Translations under genes and position numbers: made by a program | In this document: positions 26,344 to 34,288 of the stretch, piece after piece | Position numbering within the stretch: position 1 is the first letter of the stretch | How the letters are laid out: each line of letters begins with the position of its first letter | From: Streptomyces sp. Tue6028 | GTDB lineage: Bacteria > Actinomycetota > Actinomycetes > Streptomycetales > Streptomycetaceae | Reading direction: 5' to 3' | Assembly (NCBI RefSeq): GCF_002300165.1 | Contig: NZ_MLCE01000003.1 | Coordinates: 214,160 to 278,159 of the forward strand | DNA: 64,000 bases | The notes under the pieces: model-generated | Database searches by the model: none | Told to the model about the DNA's origin: nothing | The model's input: only the letters and a program-made list of their open reading frames with translations

Positions 26344-27669
26344 TCAGCCGACGGGCGACGAGAAGATGGTCTTCTTCTGCCGTTCGATGCTGTTGCAGAG
26401 ACCGTCGACGTCCTTCGGGTTTCCGATGAAGTCCTGGATCGCCTTGATCATGACGGTCGAGGCGAAGTCGGGCCGGGTGTCGCGGTCCATGAACTGTGAG
26501 ATCTGTTTGGCTCCGGACACCAGCTCGGCCGACTTCTTCTGCAGGGCCGTGTACTTGGAGGTGTCGGCGCCGTCGTTGACCGCCACATTGTTGGGGTCGA
26601 GCGCGAGATAGGTGTCCTCGGCCTTGGGGGTGCCCAGCCATTTCAGCAGGGCTTCGGCCCCGTCGACGTTCTTCGACTTCTTGGCGACGAGGAATCCGTC
26701 GATGGGCGCTTCCACGGCGTCCTGCGCGTACTGCGGGTCGATCTCGGGGAAGGCGAAGAAGTCGATGTCGTCGCGCTCGTTCTCCGGGAACTGGGTTCCG
26801 GGGTGCGGCATTCCGAACACCGCCATGCCGGTCTTGCGCTGCTGGAGGCTCTGGCCGGCCTCTTCCCAGGTACGGCCGAGGGCGCCCTTCTGGTAGTACG
26901 GCATGAGTTCGCGCCAGGTGTCGAAGACGTTCTTGACCTTGGTGTCGGTCCACGCCTCCTCGCCCGCCATCAGGGACTTGTGGAAGTCGTATCCGTTCAG
27001 CCGCATGTTGATGTAGTCGAAGGTGCCCATGGCGGGCCAGCCGTCCTTGTCGCAGAACGCGACAGGGGTGCCGTCCTTCGACATCTTCTTGGCGAGCGCG
27101 ACGAACTCGTCCCATTTCGCGGGCTGTTCGTAGCCCTGCTTCGCGAAGAGGCTCTTCCGGTGGAAGACGGCCCACGGATAGTAGTAGTACGGCACGAAGT
27201 ACTGCTTGCCCTCGTGCGTGGACTGCTCCTTGAGCGCGTCGGAGAACCCGTCGAAGCCGCTCCAGACGTCACTGATCTCGTGCAGCAGCCCCTTCTCGGC
27301 GAAGTACTGCATGCGGTATCCGGCGAACCACATGAAGACGTCGTCGGGCGTGCCTTGGAGATAGCGGTTGATGTTCTCCTGGAAGTCGTTGTGGTCCTTG
27401 GTGTTGACCTTGACCTTCTTGCCGGTCTTCTTCTCGTACGCCGCGAAGGCCGCCGCGTAGGCCTTCTTGGGGACCTCGTCCGACGCGTTGGACCCCACGG
27501 TGACTTCGTTCTTGTTCCCTCCCGGTCCGTCGCCGCACGCGGACAGCAGGGCGGGGAGCGAGACCGCGCCGATTCCGACGGCCGCACCTCGCAGGAGATT
27601 TCGCCGGGACATCCGATGTCCTGTGGAACCTTCGGGCACGACAAGCCCGTCCGACGATGACTGTGCCAT
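26344..27669 (-). CDS. Extracellular sugar-binding lipoprotein of the ABC transporter
   Basis: This 441-residue substrate-binding protein has a twin-arginine-like signal (SRRNLLRGAAVGIGAVSLPA) with lipobox LLSAC at about residues 41-45, so it should be a membrane-anchored lipoprotein. The mature part has the CUT1 type 1 binding-protein look (for example VFGMPHPGTQFPENERDDID). The ATG at 27669 is preceded by GAGGAGGGGG, a very strong ribosome site. It is first gene of the transporter operon and divergent from a secreted alpha-galactosidase, so the cargo is probably an alpha-galactoside such as melibiose or raffinose-type sugars. That cargo is inferred. Confidence 0.93.
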   Translation of the reverse strand: MAQSSSDGLVVPEGSTGHRMSRRNLLRGAAVGIGAVSLPALLSACGDGPGGNKNEVTVGSNASDEVPKKAYAAAFAAYEKKTGKKVKVNTKDHNDFQENINRYLQGTPDDVFMWFAGYRMQYFAEKGLLHEISDVWSGFDGFSDALKEQSTHEGKQYFVPYYYYPWAVFHRKSLFAKQGYEQPAKWDEFVALAKKMSKDGTPVAFCDKDGWPAMGTFDYINMRLNGYDFHKSLMAGEEAWTDTKVKNVFDTWRELMPYYQKGALGRTWEEAGQSLQQRKTGMAVFGMPHPGTQFPENERDDIDFFAFPEIDPQYAQDAVEAPIDGFLVAKKSKNVDGAEALLKWLGTPKAEDTYLALDPNNVAVNDGADTSKYTALQKKSAELVSGAKQISQFMDRDTRPDFASTVMIKAIQDFIGNPKDVDGLCNSIERQKKTIFSSPVG

Positions 27670-27879
27670 GTCCCCCTCCTCGGGGTGCCATCCAACACAA
27701 CCGAACGCGAGGCTTGGATCTCACTCCCATGTAAGGGCTCCGTCAAGGGTTCTGACGAGATATCGAACAACCGTTACCACTTCTCTTCCAACAGAGTCCG
27801 ACACGTCCTACCGTAAACGCGCATCATTGTCGCGGACATGTCGTCATCCCATCTTTCGCGAGTTCGGAGGAACGTAACG

Positions 27880-29925
27880 ATGCGTCACCTTCACACCCGC
27901 ACAACCCGCAGAAGAGTGGTCGGAGCGCTAGCCGCCGGACTGTTGTGCGCGGCCGGCCTCGCCTCACCGGCTCTCGCCGCCCCCGGGAGCGCCCCCGGCG
28001 CACCGGCCACGGCCTCCCCCGCCGCCCCGGCTCTGGCCGACGGTCTCGCCCTCACCCCTCCGATGGGCTTCAACAACTGGAACTCCACGCACTGCCGGGC
28101 GGAGTTCAACGAAGACATGGTCAAGGGCATCGCGGACATCTTCGTCGACAAGGGCCTCAAGGACGCCGGTTACCAGTACGTCAACCTGGACGACTGCTGG
28201 GCCCTGCCCGGCCGGGACGCGAACGGCAAACTGGTGCCCGACCCCGTGCGGTTCCCCGGCGGGATCAAAGCGGTCGCCGACTACGTGCACGCCAAGGGGC
28301 TCAAGCTCGGGATCTACACCAGCGCCGGCACGAAGACCTGCAACAGCGCGGGATTCCCGGGCGCCCTCGGCCACGAGTACAGCGACGCCCAGCAGTTCGC
28401 GGACTGGGGCGTCGACTACCTCAAGTACGACAACTGCAACAACCAGGGCGTCGACGCCCGGCAGCGCTACACGACCATGCGTGACGCGCTGAAGGCGACC
28501 GGGCGGCCGATCGTCTACAGCATCTGCGAATGGGGCGAGAACAAGCCCTGGGAATGGGCCGCGGACGTCGGCCACCTGTGGCGCACGACCGGGGACATCA
28601 GCGACAGCTGGGGCTCCATGCTGTCGATCCTCAAGCAGAACCTGCCGCTCGCCCCGCACGCCGGTCCCGGGCACTGGAACGACCCGGACATGCTGGAGGT
28701 CGGCAACGGCGGCATGACCGACACCGAGTACCGCTCGCACTTCTCCATGTGGTCGGTCATGGCGGCCCCGCTGCTCATCGGCTCGGACCTGCGCAAGGCC
28801 TCCGCGGCGACCTTCGACATCCTCGACAACAAGGAGGTCATCGCAGTCGACCAGGACCCGCTGGGCAAGCAGGGCGCGGTGGTGTCCTCCTCGGGCGGAC
28901 GCTGGGTCGTCTCCAAGGAGATGAGGGACGGCAGCCGCGCCGTGGCGCTGTTCAACGAGACCGGCAGCGCACAGCGCATCGCCACGACCGCGCAGGCCGT
29001 CGGCCTGCCCGCGGCCGACGCGTACACCCAGCGCGACCTGTGGCGGCACAAGAGCTACAACACCGCCGGCACGATCTCGGCGACCGTACCCGCGCACGGC
29101 ACGGTCCTGTTCCGCGTCGCGGCCGACCCCCGGTGGGCCGAGAACCCGCCCGCCGTCGAACTCGGCCTGGACGGAAGCCCGTTGGTGGAGGCCGGAAAGG
29201 CGGCCACGCTGACGTCGACGGTCACCGACCTCGGCCGCACGCCCGCGAGGCAGGTCTCGGTGACGATGAGCGGGCCCGAGGGCTGGACGGTGCGGGCGAC
29301 CGGTCCGACCACCCAGGCCGTCCTGCCGACCGGCCGTGCCCTGCGCACACAGTGGCGGGTCACCGCGCCCGAGGGCACGCCCACGGGCTCGTACGACCTC
29401 ACGCTGACGACGGCGTACCGCTCGCCGACCGGGGTACGGGCCGAGACCGTACTGCCGTTGAAGGCGTCCGTGGTCGTGGCGCCCCCTTCGGGTGTCTCCT
29501 CCCTCGGCGACCTGCCGTGGCTGTCGACGACCAACGGCTGGGGACCGGTCGAGCGCAACACCAGCAACGGGGAGAGCGCCGCCGGGGACGGTCATCCGAT
29601 CACTCTGGGCGGGGTCGCCTACGCCAAGGGGCTCGGTGTGCACGCCGAGAGCGCCGTCGAGTACTACGCCGGCAAGGCGTGCGAGACGGTCACCGCCGAC
29701 GTGGGCGTGGACGACGAGAAGGGCGCAAAGGGCACCGTCGCCTTCGAGATCTGGGCCGACGACGTCAAGGTCGCCTCGACCGGCGTGCTCACGAACGCGA
29801 TGCCGGCCCAGCCGGTCACGGCCGATGTGACCGGCGCCCAGGTGGTCCGGCTCGTCGTCACCGACGGCGGCGACGGGATCGACTCGGACCACGCGGACTG
29901 GGCGGACGCGAAGCTCAGCTGCTGA
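27880..29925 (+). CDS. Secreted alpha-galactosidase, GH27 with NEW3 and NPCBM domains
   Basis: The 681-residue exported enzyme has a signal peptide (TTRRRVVGALAAGLLCAAGL, cleavage near residue 34). The GH27 catalytic barrel begins LTPPMGFNNWNS. The nucleophile is Asp184 in YLKYDNCN and the acid/base is Asp239 in RTTGDISDSW. An NEW3-type beta domain (about residues 430-540) and a C-terminal NPCBM carbohydrate-binding module (about 545-681, with KGLGVHAES) follow. It releases terminal alpha-linked galactose outside the cell. The start ATG 27880 follows GGAGGAACG. It is divergent from the ABC transporter operon and lies near ROK and LacI genes, forming one utilisation locus. Confidence 0.95.
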   Translation: MRHLHTRTTRRRVVGALAAGLLCAAGLASPALAAPGSAPGAPATASPAAPALADGLALTPPMGFNNWNSTHCRAEFNEDMVKGIADIFVDKGLKDAGYQYVNLDDCWALPGRDANGKLVPDPVRFPGGIKAVADYVHAKGLKLGIYTSAGTKTCNSAGFPGALGHEYSDAQQFADWGVDYLKYDNCNNQGVDARQRYTTMRDALKATGRPIVYSICEWGENKPWEWAADVGHLWRTTGDISDSWGSMLSILKQNLPLAPHAGPGHWNDPDMLEVGNGGMTDTEYRSHFSMWSVMAAPLLIGSDLRKASAATFDILDNKEVIAVDQDPLGKQGAVVSSSGGRWVVSKEMRDGSRAVALFNETGSAQRIATTAQAVGLPAADAYTQRDLWRHKSYNTAGTISATVPAHGTVLFRVAADPRWAENPPAVELGLDGSPLVEAGKAATLTSTVTDLGRTPARQVSVTMSGPEGWTVRATGPTTQAVLPTGRALRTQWRVTAPEGTPTGSYDLTLTTAYRSPTGVRAETVLPLKASVVVAPPSGVSSLGDLPWLSTTNGWGPVERNTSNGESAAGDGHPITLGGVAYAKGLGVHAESAVEYYAGKACETVTADVGVDDEKGAKGTVAFEIWADDVKVASTGVLTNAMPAQPVTADVTGAQVVRLVVTDGGDGIDSDHADWADAKLSC

Positions 29926-29937
29926 GGCCGTGACAGC

Positions 29938-29989
29938 GCGAGGGCGGGGCGTACGACGGCGGACCGGCCGACGCGACGCCCGCCCTCGC
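29938..29989 (+). terminator. Hairpin terminator after the alpha-galactosidase gene
   Basis: An inverted repeat pairs 29938-29952 with 29976-29989 (stem GCGAGGGCGGG..., one bulged base) and lies 12 bp after the stop codon. Confidence 0.7.
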
Positions 29990-30140
29990 TCGGGGCCGGG
30001 GGGCGCGGGCGCCCTGCTTGTGGGCACCCGCCGCGGGGAAGTCCCGGCCGCAGGCACGGCACGGACGGACCGCCGGCAGGAGCCCGCGAAGCGGGAACCT
30101 CTCCCGCCGTGCCCCGCCCCGACGCCCCGGCGTCAGCCCC

Positions 30141-31094
30141 TCAGACCCCGGCCGCGGTCGTGCTCGTCCTGCGGGTGAGCGCGGCCGCCGCCGCGCCGAC
30201 CAGGCCCGCGTCCGTGCCCATCAGCGCGGGCGCCACGGTCAGGCGCTGCACGAAGGACAGCGTCGCGTAGTCGGCCAGCGCCCTGCGCAGCGGCGCGAAG
30301 AGGACCTCGCCGGCCTTGGCCACTCCCCCGCCGATGACGGCGATGTCGATCTCGACGAGTGTCGCGGTCGCGGCGATGCCCGCGGCGAGGGCCTGCGCGG
30401 CCCGCTCGAAGGAGGCCACGGCCACCGGGTCTCCGGCGCGGGCGGCCTCGCCGACCGCGGCGGCCGTGGTGTCGCCGTCCGGGCCGGGCCGCCAGCCGGC
30501 GTCCAGTGCGCGGCGCGCGATGTTCGGGCCGCTGGCGATGCGCTCCACACAGCCGCGGGAGCCGCACGGGCACGCGTCGCCGTCGAGGTCGACACTGATG
30601 TGGCCGATGTGGCCCGCGTTGCCCGTGGGGCCGGGGTGCAGCTGCCCGTTGAGGACGAGTCCGCCGCCCACCCCGGTGGACACCACCATGCACAGCGCGT
30701 TGTCGTGGCCGCGGGCGGCGCCCTGCCAGTGCTCGGCCGCCGTGATGGCCACGCCGTCGCCGATCAGCTCCACGGGGAGCCCACCGGTGGCCCTGCGGAC
30801 CCCCTCGACCAGCGGGTAGCCGCGCCAGCCGGGCACGTTCACGGGGCTCACCGTGCCGGCGGAGGCGTCCACCGGGCCCGCGCTGCCGATGCCGGCCGCC
30901 CGTGCCCCGCTCCACAGCGGTGAGACGGTGAGCTCGCCGAGCACGTCCTCGACGGCGCGCATCACGGTGTCGCCGTCCTCCTGAGCGGGCGTCGCGCGCT
31001 GCGCGCGCAGCAGGATCCGGCCGTGGCCGTCCACCAGCGCTCCGGCGATCTTGGTGCCGCCGATGTCGAGCGCGGCCACGAGGTCGGTGTGCAT
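30141..31094 (-). CDS. ROK-family sugar kinase
   Basis: The 317-residue protein has the ROK ATP-binding start AALDIGGTKIAGALVDGHG, the sugar-site motif GNAGHIGHIS, and the zinc-binding CPCGSRGCVE. All catalytic elements of a glucokinase-like enzyme are present, and there is no N-terminal HTH, so it is a kinase and not a ROK repressor. The ATG at 31094 starts directly before the first strand; longer in-frame starts would overlap the promoter. It is divergent from the LacI gene across a perfect palindrome. It probably phosphorylates glucose or galactose released in this pathway. Confidence 0.9.
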   Translation of the reverse strand: MHTDLVAALDIGGTKIAGALVDGHGRILLRAQRATPAQEDGDTVMRAVEDVLGELTVSPLWSGARAAGIGSAGPVDASAGTVSPVNVPGWRGYPLVEGVRRATGGLPVELIGDGVAITAAEHWQGAARGHDNALCMVVSTGVGGGLVLNGQLHPGPTGNAGHIGHISVDLDGDACPCGSRGCVERIASGPNIARRALDAGWRPGPDGDTTAAAVGEAARAGDPVAVASFERAAQALAAGIAATATLVEIDIAVIGGGVAKAGEVLFAPLRRALADYATLSFVQRLTVAPALMGTDAGLVGAAAAALTRRTSTTAAGV

Positions 31095-31284
31095 CAGTGT
31101 CAGAACTCCCAAGGCGGTGTCGTGCCGGGCCCGCCGCGCTGCGGGTCCGGGTCTCCGGCCGGGTGCGGGCAGGACCGGACCCTGCCGGACGCCGTGCGAA
31201 GGGCGCCGTGACGACGGCAGGGACCGCACGCCTCGAGGGGAAGGCGCAGGCCGGAGATTGCGGTGGACAGTGTCTCCCGCATCT

Positions 31285-31296
31285 GACAACGTTGTC
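31285..31296. promoter_or_regulatory. LacI-family operator palindrome
   Basis: GACAACGTTGTC is a perfect 12-bp palindrome with the central CG typical of LacI-family operators. It lies between the divergent ROK kinase and LacI genes, 8 bp before a TATGCT hexamer that could be the LacI -10. Autoregulation and control of the kinase are inferred. Confidence 0.7.
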
Positions 31297-31379
31297 CAGG
31301 CTCTATGCTCGACGCCACATCCTCATACAACCCCATGGACCGGCGCATCCCCGTGGACGACAGGACAGGACAGCACATC

Positions 31380-32429
31380 GTGGCAGAGACCGCCCGCCGA
31401 GCAGACCGCCTCTCCGGAAGCCGCTACGGAAACCGTCCGACCATGAAGGACGTAGCGGCGCGTGCCGGAGTCGGCCTCAAGACGGTCTCGCGCGTAGTCA
31501 ACGGCGAGCCGGGGGTCACCCCGGACACCGAGCGCCGCGTCCAGGAGGCCATCGAGGCGCTGGGCTTCCGCCGCAACGACAGCGCGCGCGTGCTGCGCAA
31601 GGGGCGCACCGCGAGCATCGGCCTCGTCCTGGAGGATCTCGCCGACCCCTTCTACGGTCCGCTCAGCCGCGCTGTGGAGGAGGTGGCCCGCGCCCACGGC
31701 GCGCTGCTGATCAACGGCTCCAGCGCCGAGGACCCGGACCGCGAGCAGGAGCTGGTCCTCGCCCTGTGCGCGCGCCGGGTGGACGGCCTGGTGGTGATCC
31801 CGGCCGGTGACGACCACCGTTATCTGGAGCCGGAGATCAAGGCGGGTGTCGCGATCGTCTTCGTGGACCGTCCGGCCGGGAAGATCGACGCGGACGTCGT
31901 CCTGTCGGACAGCTTCGGCGGCGCCCGCGACGGTGTGGCACACCTCATCGCGCACGGCCACCGCCGGATCGGCTTCATCGGCGACATGCCGCGCATCCAC
32001 ACGGCCGCCGAGCGACTGCGCGGCTACCGGGCGGCGATGGAGGACGCGGGCATACCGGTCGAGGACGCGTGGATGTCCCTCGGGGTCACCGATCCGCAGC
32101 GGGTGCGCGAGGCGGCGGAGGAGATGCTGTCGGGTCCCTCCCCCGTCACGGCGATCTTCGCCGGCAACAACCGTGTCACCGTCACCGTGGTCCGTGTCAT
32201 CTCCGAGATCGGCCGCCCCGTGGCCCTGGTGGGCTTCGACGACATCGAACTCGCCGATCTCCTGAACCCCGGCGTCACCGTGGTCGCCCAGGACGCCGCC
32301 GCCCTCGGCCGCACCGCCGCCGAACGCCTCTTCCGCCAGCTCGACGGCACCCTCGTCACGCCGGAACGCATCGAACTCCCCACCCGCCTGATCACCCGCG
32401 GCTCGGGGGAGCTGCCGCCGTCGAGCTGA
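31380..32429 (+). CDS. LacI-family transcriptional regulator
   Basis: The 349-residue repressor has the N-terminal LacI HTH TMKDVAARAGVGLKTVSRVV followed by NGEPGVTP and the hinge RRNDSARVLRKGRT. A periplasmic-binding-protein-like effector domain contains the C-terminal VALVGFDDIELADLLNPG. I prefer GTG 31380, preceded by AGGACAG, because it gives the usual distance to the HTH; an ATG at 31335 is possible. It probably represses the galactoside transporter, alpha-galactosidase and kinase genes when sugar is absent. Confidence 0.9.
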   Translation: MAETARRADRLSGSRYGNRPTMKDVAARAGVGLKTVSRVVNGEPGVTPDTERRVQEAIEALGFRRNDSARVLRKGRTASIGLVLEDLADPFYGPLSRAVEEVARAHGALLINGSSAEDPDREQELVLALCARRVDGLVVIPAGDDHRYLEPEIKAGVAIVFVDRPAGKIDADVVLSDSFGGARDGVAHLIAHGHRRIGFIGDMPRIHTAAERLRGYRAAMEDAGIPVEDAWMSLGVTDPQRVREAAEEMLSGPSPVTAIFAGNNRVTVTVVRVISEIGRPVALVGFDDIELADLLNPGVTVVAQDAAALGRTAAERLFRQLDGTLVTPERIELPTRLITRGSGELPPSS

Positions 32430-32539
32430 ACACGCCGGGCTGTCCGGGCCCTCTATGAGGACGGCTCCGCGTTCCTTACGATGACCGCGCACGCGTCATC
32501 CCCGGTCAGCCATCCGACGGCGAAAGGCCTGACGGAACA

Positions 32540-32647
32540 GTGGACGATCGTACGCTCGAAGCACTCGGCCTCTCCGAAGCCCCTCGCGAGCATCCCCTCA
32601 GCTACCCAGGCGTCTGGCCGTCCGGTGCAGCCGCTCCTACCTGCTGA
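32540..32647 (+). pseudogene. Truncated 5' gene remnant next to the TnpB element
   Basis: From GTG 32540 the frame reads VDDRTLEALGLSEAPREHPL then SYPGVWPSG with good actinobacterial codon use. It ends after 35 codons in a stop, shortly before the presumed right end of the TnpB element. It reads like the ordered N-terminus of a conserved protein, though I cannot name the family. Truncation by the element or by an older rearrangement is the likely cause. Confidence 0.4.
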
Positions 32648-32679
32648 AGAAGAAACTGCTGCTGCTCGTGGGGTTCGTG

Positions 32680-32760
32680 TTGACTGCTCCCCTCCCTGAA
32701 GGGTGGAGGTTCCAGCCTTCGGGGTTGAGTGGGGATGTACGGCTCAGGCTGCCGCTTGGG
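32680..32760 (-). ncRNA. Candidate omega (reRNA) scaffold of the TnpB element
   Basis: The minus strand after and overlapping the tnpB stop carries a conserved-looking structured 3' end with a terminal hairpin (CCTCCACCCTTCAGGGAGGG) followed by GAGCAGTCAA. TnpB guide RNAs come from exactly this position, with the guide taken from the flank beyond the right end (here below 32680). The exact 5' end of the RNA is unknown and probably reaches into the tnpB coding region. Confidence 0.5.
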
Positions 32761-33967
32761 CTGGCAGCCCTGGCGGTCTTACGCCCTCGACACCGTCCGG
32801 GTTCAGACCAGCCCGGATGAGCATCACGCGGGCGGAGTTCTTGTCCCGCGGGGACACGGCTCCGCACGCGATGCAGGCATACGTTCGTTCTGACAGAGGC
32901 AGTGCGTGCTTGGTTCTCGCTCCGCACTGCGCACAGTCCATGGTGGTGTGCGCCGGGTGAACCAGGCGGATGTCCCGCCCGTGCTTGCGACCCATCTCGA
33001 TCAGCGCCTTCTTGGTGGCGCCGATGGCGGCATCGGCCGCCTTGCGGGCCATGGTGGTCTTCGCCAGGAACTTCGGCCTGAAGTCCTCCACCGCCACCAC
33101 GTCATGATCGCGCACCACGGACTTCGCCCACTTGCGGGCAGCGTCCTCACGCTGCCGGGCCACCTTCTTGTGCAGCTTCGCGGCCTGCGTCTGTGCGGTG
33201 CGGTATCCCTTCGACGCGGGCTGTGTCTTCGGGCGCCGACGGCGGGCCATCATGCGCTGGTAGCGGGCCAGCCTCTGCGCGGCCCTGCGACCGTGTTCGG
33301 CGTGCGGCAGGTCGTGGGCATCCGATGTCGTGGTGGCAATCTCCTTCACACCCCAGTCCACCCCAAGCACCCGACCGGTCGCGGGCAGCGGCTCCACGGG
33401 GGCAGGTGCGACGAAGGACGCGTACCAGTGGCCCAGCGTGTCCTGATACACGCGCACGCTGGACGGGACGGCCGGAAGCTCCCGCGACCACACCACCCTC
33501 ACCACAATATTGTTGGCCAGGTGCAGGCGGCCGTCCTTCAGGCTAAAACCGCGCCGGGTGTAGTTCAGACTCGGCCGACCATCCCGCTTCCTCTTCCAGT
33601 GCGGCATCCCGGCACGCCGATGCGGCGGCAGCCCGTCCTTGATGTCCTTCAGAGCTTTCCCACGGGATCTGGCGAAGTCGCGGATCACCTGCTGCTGCGG
33701 AACACTCGCGCCCTCGGCAAGCCACGGCGTCACCCTCCGCGCCTGCGTCAGCATCCTGTCCATCTGCGCCGCACCGCACGTCAGCTTCTGACCCGTCGCC
33801 TGGCTCTGCCGGTGCACCGCCTTGGACTTGGCCACACACTCGTTCCAAACCCACCGGCACCGCGCCCACTCCGCTTCCAGCGCACGACGGGCCGTCGCCG
33901 ACAGACGCACACGGAACGTGTACCGGGCATGACCCACACCCCCCGATACCTGCGCTCCTGTCGACAT
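32744..33967 (-). CDS. tnpB: TnpB RNA-guided endonuclease
   Basis: The 407-residue protein starts with the TnpB N-terminal region (ARYTFRVRLSATARRALEAE). The RuvC-like catalytic triad is complete: Asp204 in LGVDWG, Glu294 in AVEDF and Asp375 in PRDKNSA. A zinc finger of two CxxC pairs (DCAQCG and ACIACG) lies between the second and third. The usual RDxNAA box is RDKNSA. The ATG at 33967 gives the normal family start. An intact triad suggests an active nuclease, normally guided by an RNA from its own 3' end. Confidence 0.93.
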   Translation of the reverse strand: MSTGAQVSGGVGHARYTFRVRLSATARRALEAEWARCRWVWNECVAKSKAVHRQSQATGQKLTCGAAQMDRMLTQARRVTPWLAEGASVPQQQVIRDFARSRGKALKDIKDGLPPHRRAGMPHWKRKRDGRPSLNYTRRGFSLKDGRLHLANNIVVRVVWSRELPAVPSSVRVYQDTLGHWYASFVAPAPVEPLPATGRVLGVDWGVKEIATTTSDAHDLPHAEHGRRAAQRLARYQRMMARRRRPKTQPASKGYRTAQTQAAKLHKKVARQREDAARKWAKSVVRDHDVVAVEDFRPKFLAKTTMARKAADAAIGATKKALIEMGRKHGRDIRLVHPAHTTMDCAQCGARTKHALPLSERTYACIACGAVSPRDKNSARVMLIRAGLNPDGVEGVRPPGLPAQAAA

Positions 33968-34288
33968 GCACCCGAACCTACCCAGGAGCACTGACAGTTG
34001 AGAGTTGTTGATCATCACGGGCTTCCGCGCCTCGTCGTGGAGTGGACGCCAGATCGCCCGGGCGGCCATCCTGTAATCCGTGCCCTGCTCCGCAGGAGTC
34101 CGATTCCTCCCCGGCCTGCAGGCCGGCGCCTCCTCGGAGGAAGCCGGTGAACGTGCGGCTGCGGAGCCGGCTCAATCAGCGGGCCAGGCGGGTCGGTCCG
34201 CGGCGGACGTGAGGCACCGCGGGAGTGCGGCGCCTGGTGCGCCGCCGCCCGTGCTCCGCGGGGCGACGGCGTACCGGGACCATGTCGC
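33968..34288. other. Intergenic region upstream of tnpB with GC-rich palindromes
   Basis: No gene is supported. It holds the presumed left end of the TnpB element and a perfect 16-bp palindrome, CCGGCCTGCAGGCCGG, at 34111-34126. That palindrome is followed on the minus strand by GGAGGAATC and resembles the hairpin seen at TnpB right ends. It may be the trace of an older element copy. Confidence 0.4.

Larger units (their letters stand above)
32680..33967 (-). mobile_element. Stand-alone TnpB element (IS605/IS1341-like), left end uncertain
   Basis: The element consists of a tnpB gene and a 3' structured end. No tnpA transposase is next to it, so it belongs to the IS1341-type group or is a domesticated relic. 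The right end is placed at about 32680, just after the hairpin and the GTCAA sequence (minus strand) that commonly ends such elements. The left end cannot be fixed and could extend into 33968-34050. Confidence 0.6.

Noticed and set aside
34111..34126. The 16-bp palindrome as a transcription terminator of DUF6986
   Set aside because: It lies about 160 bp after that stop, lacks a T-run, and resembles TnpB-end hairpins more than a terminator. It is left as unexplained.
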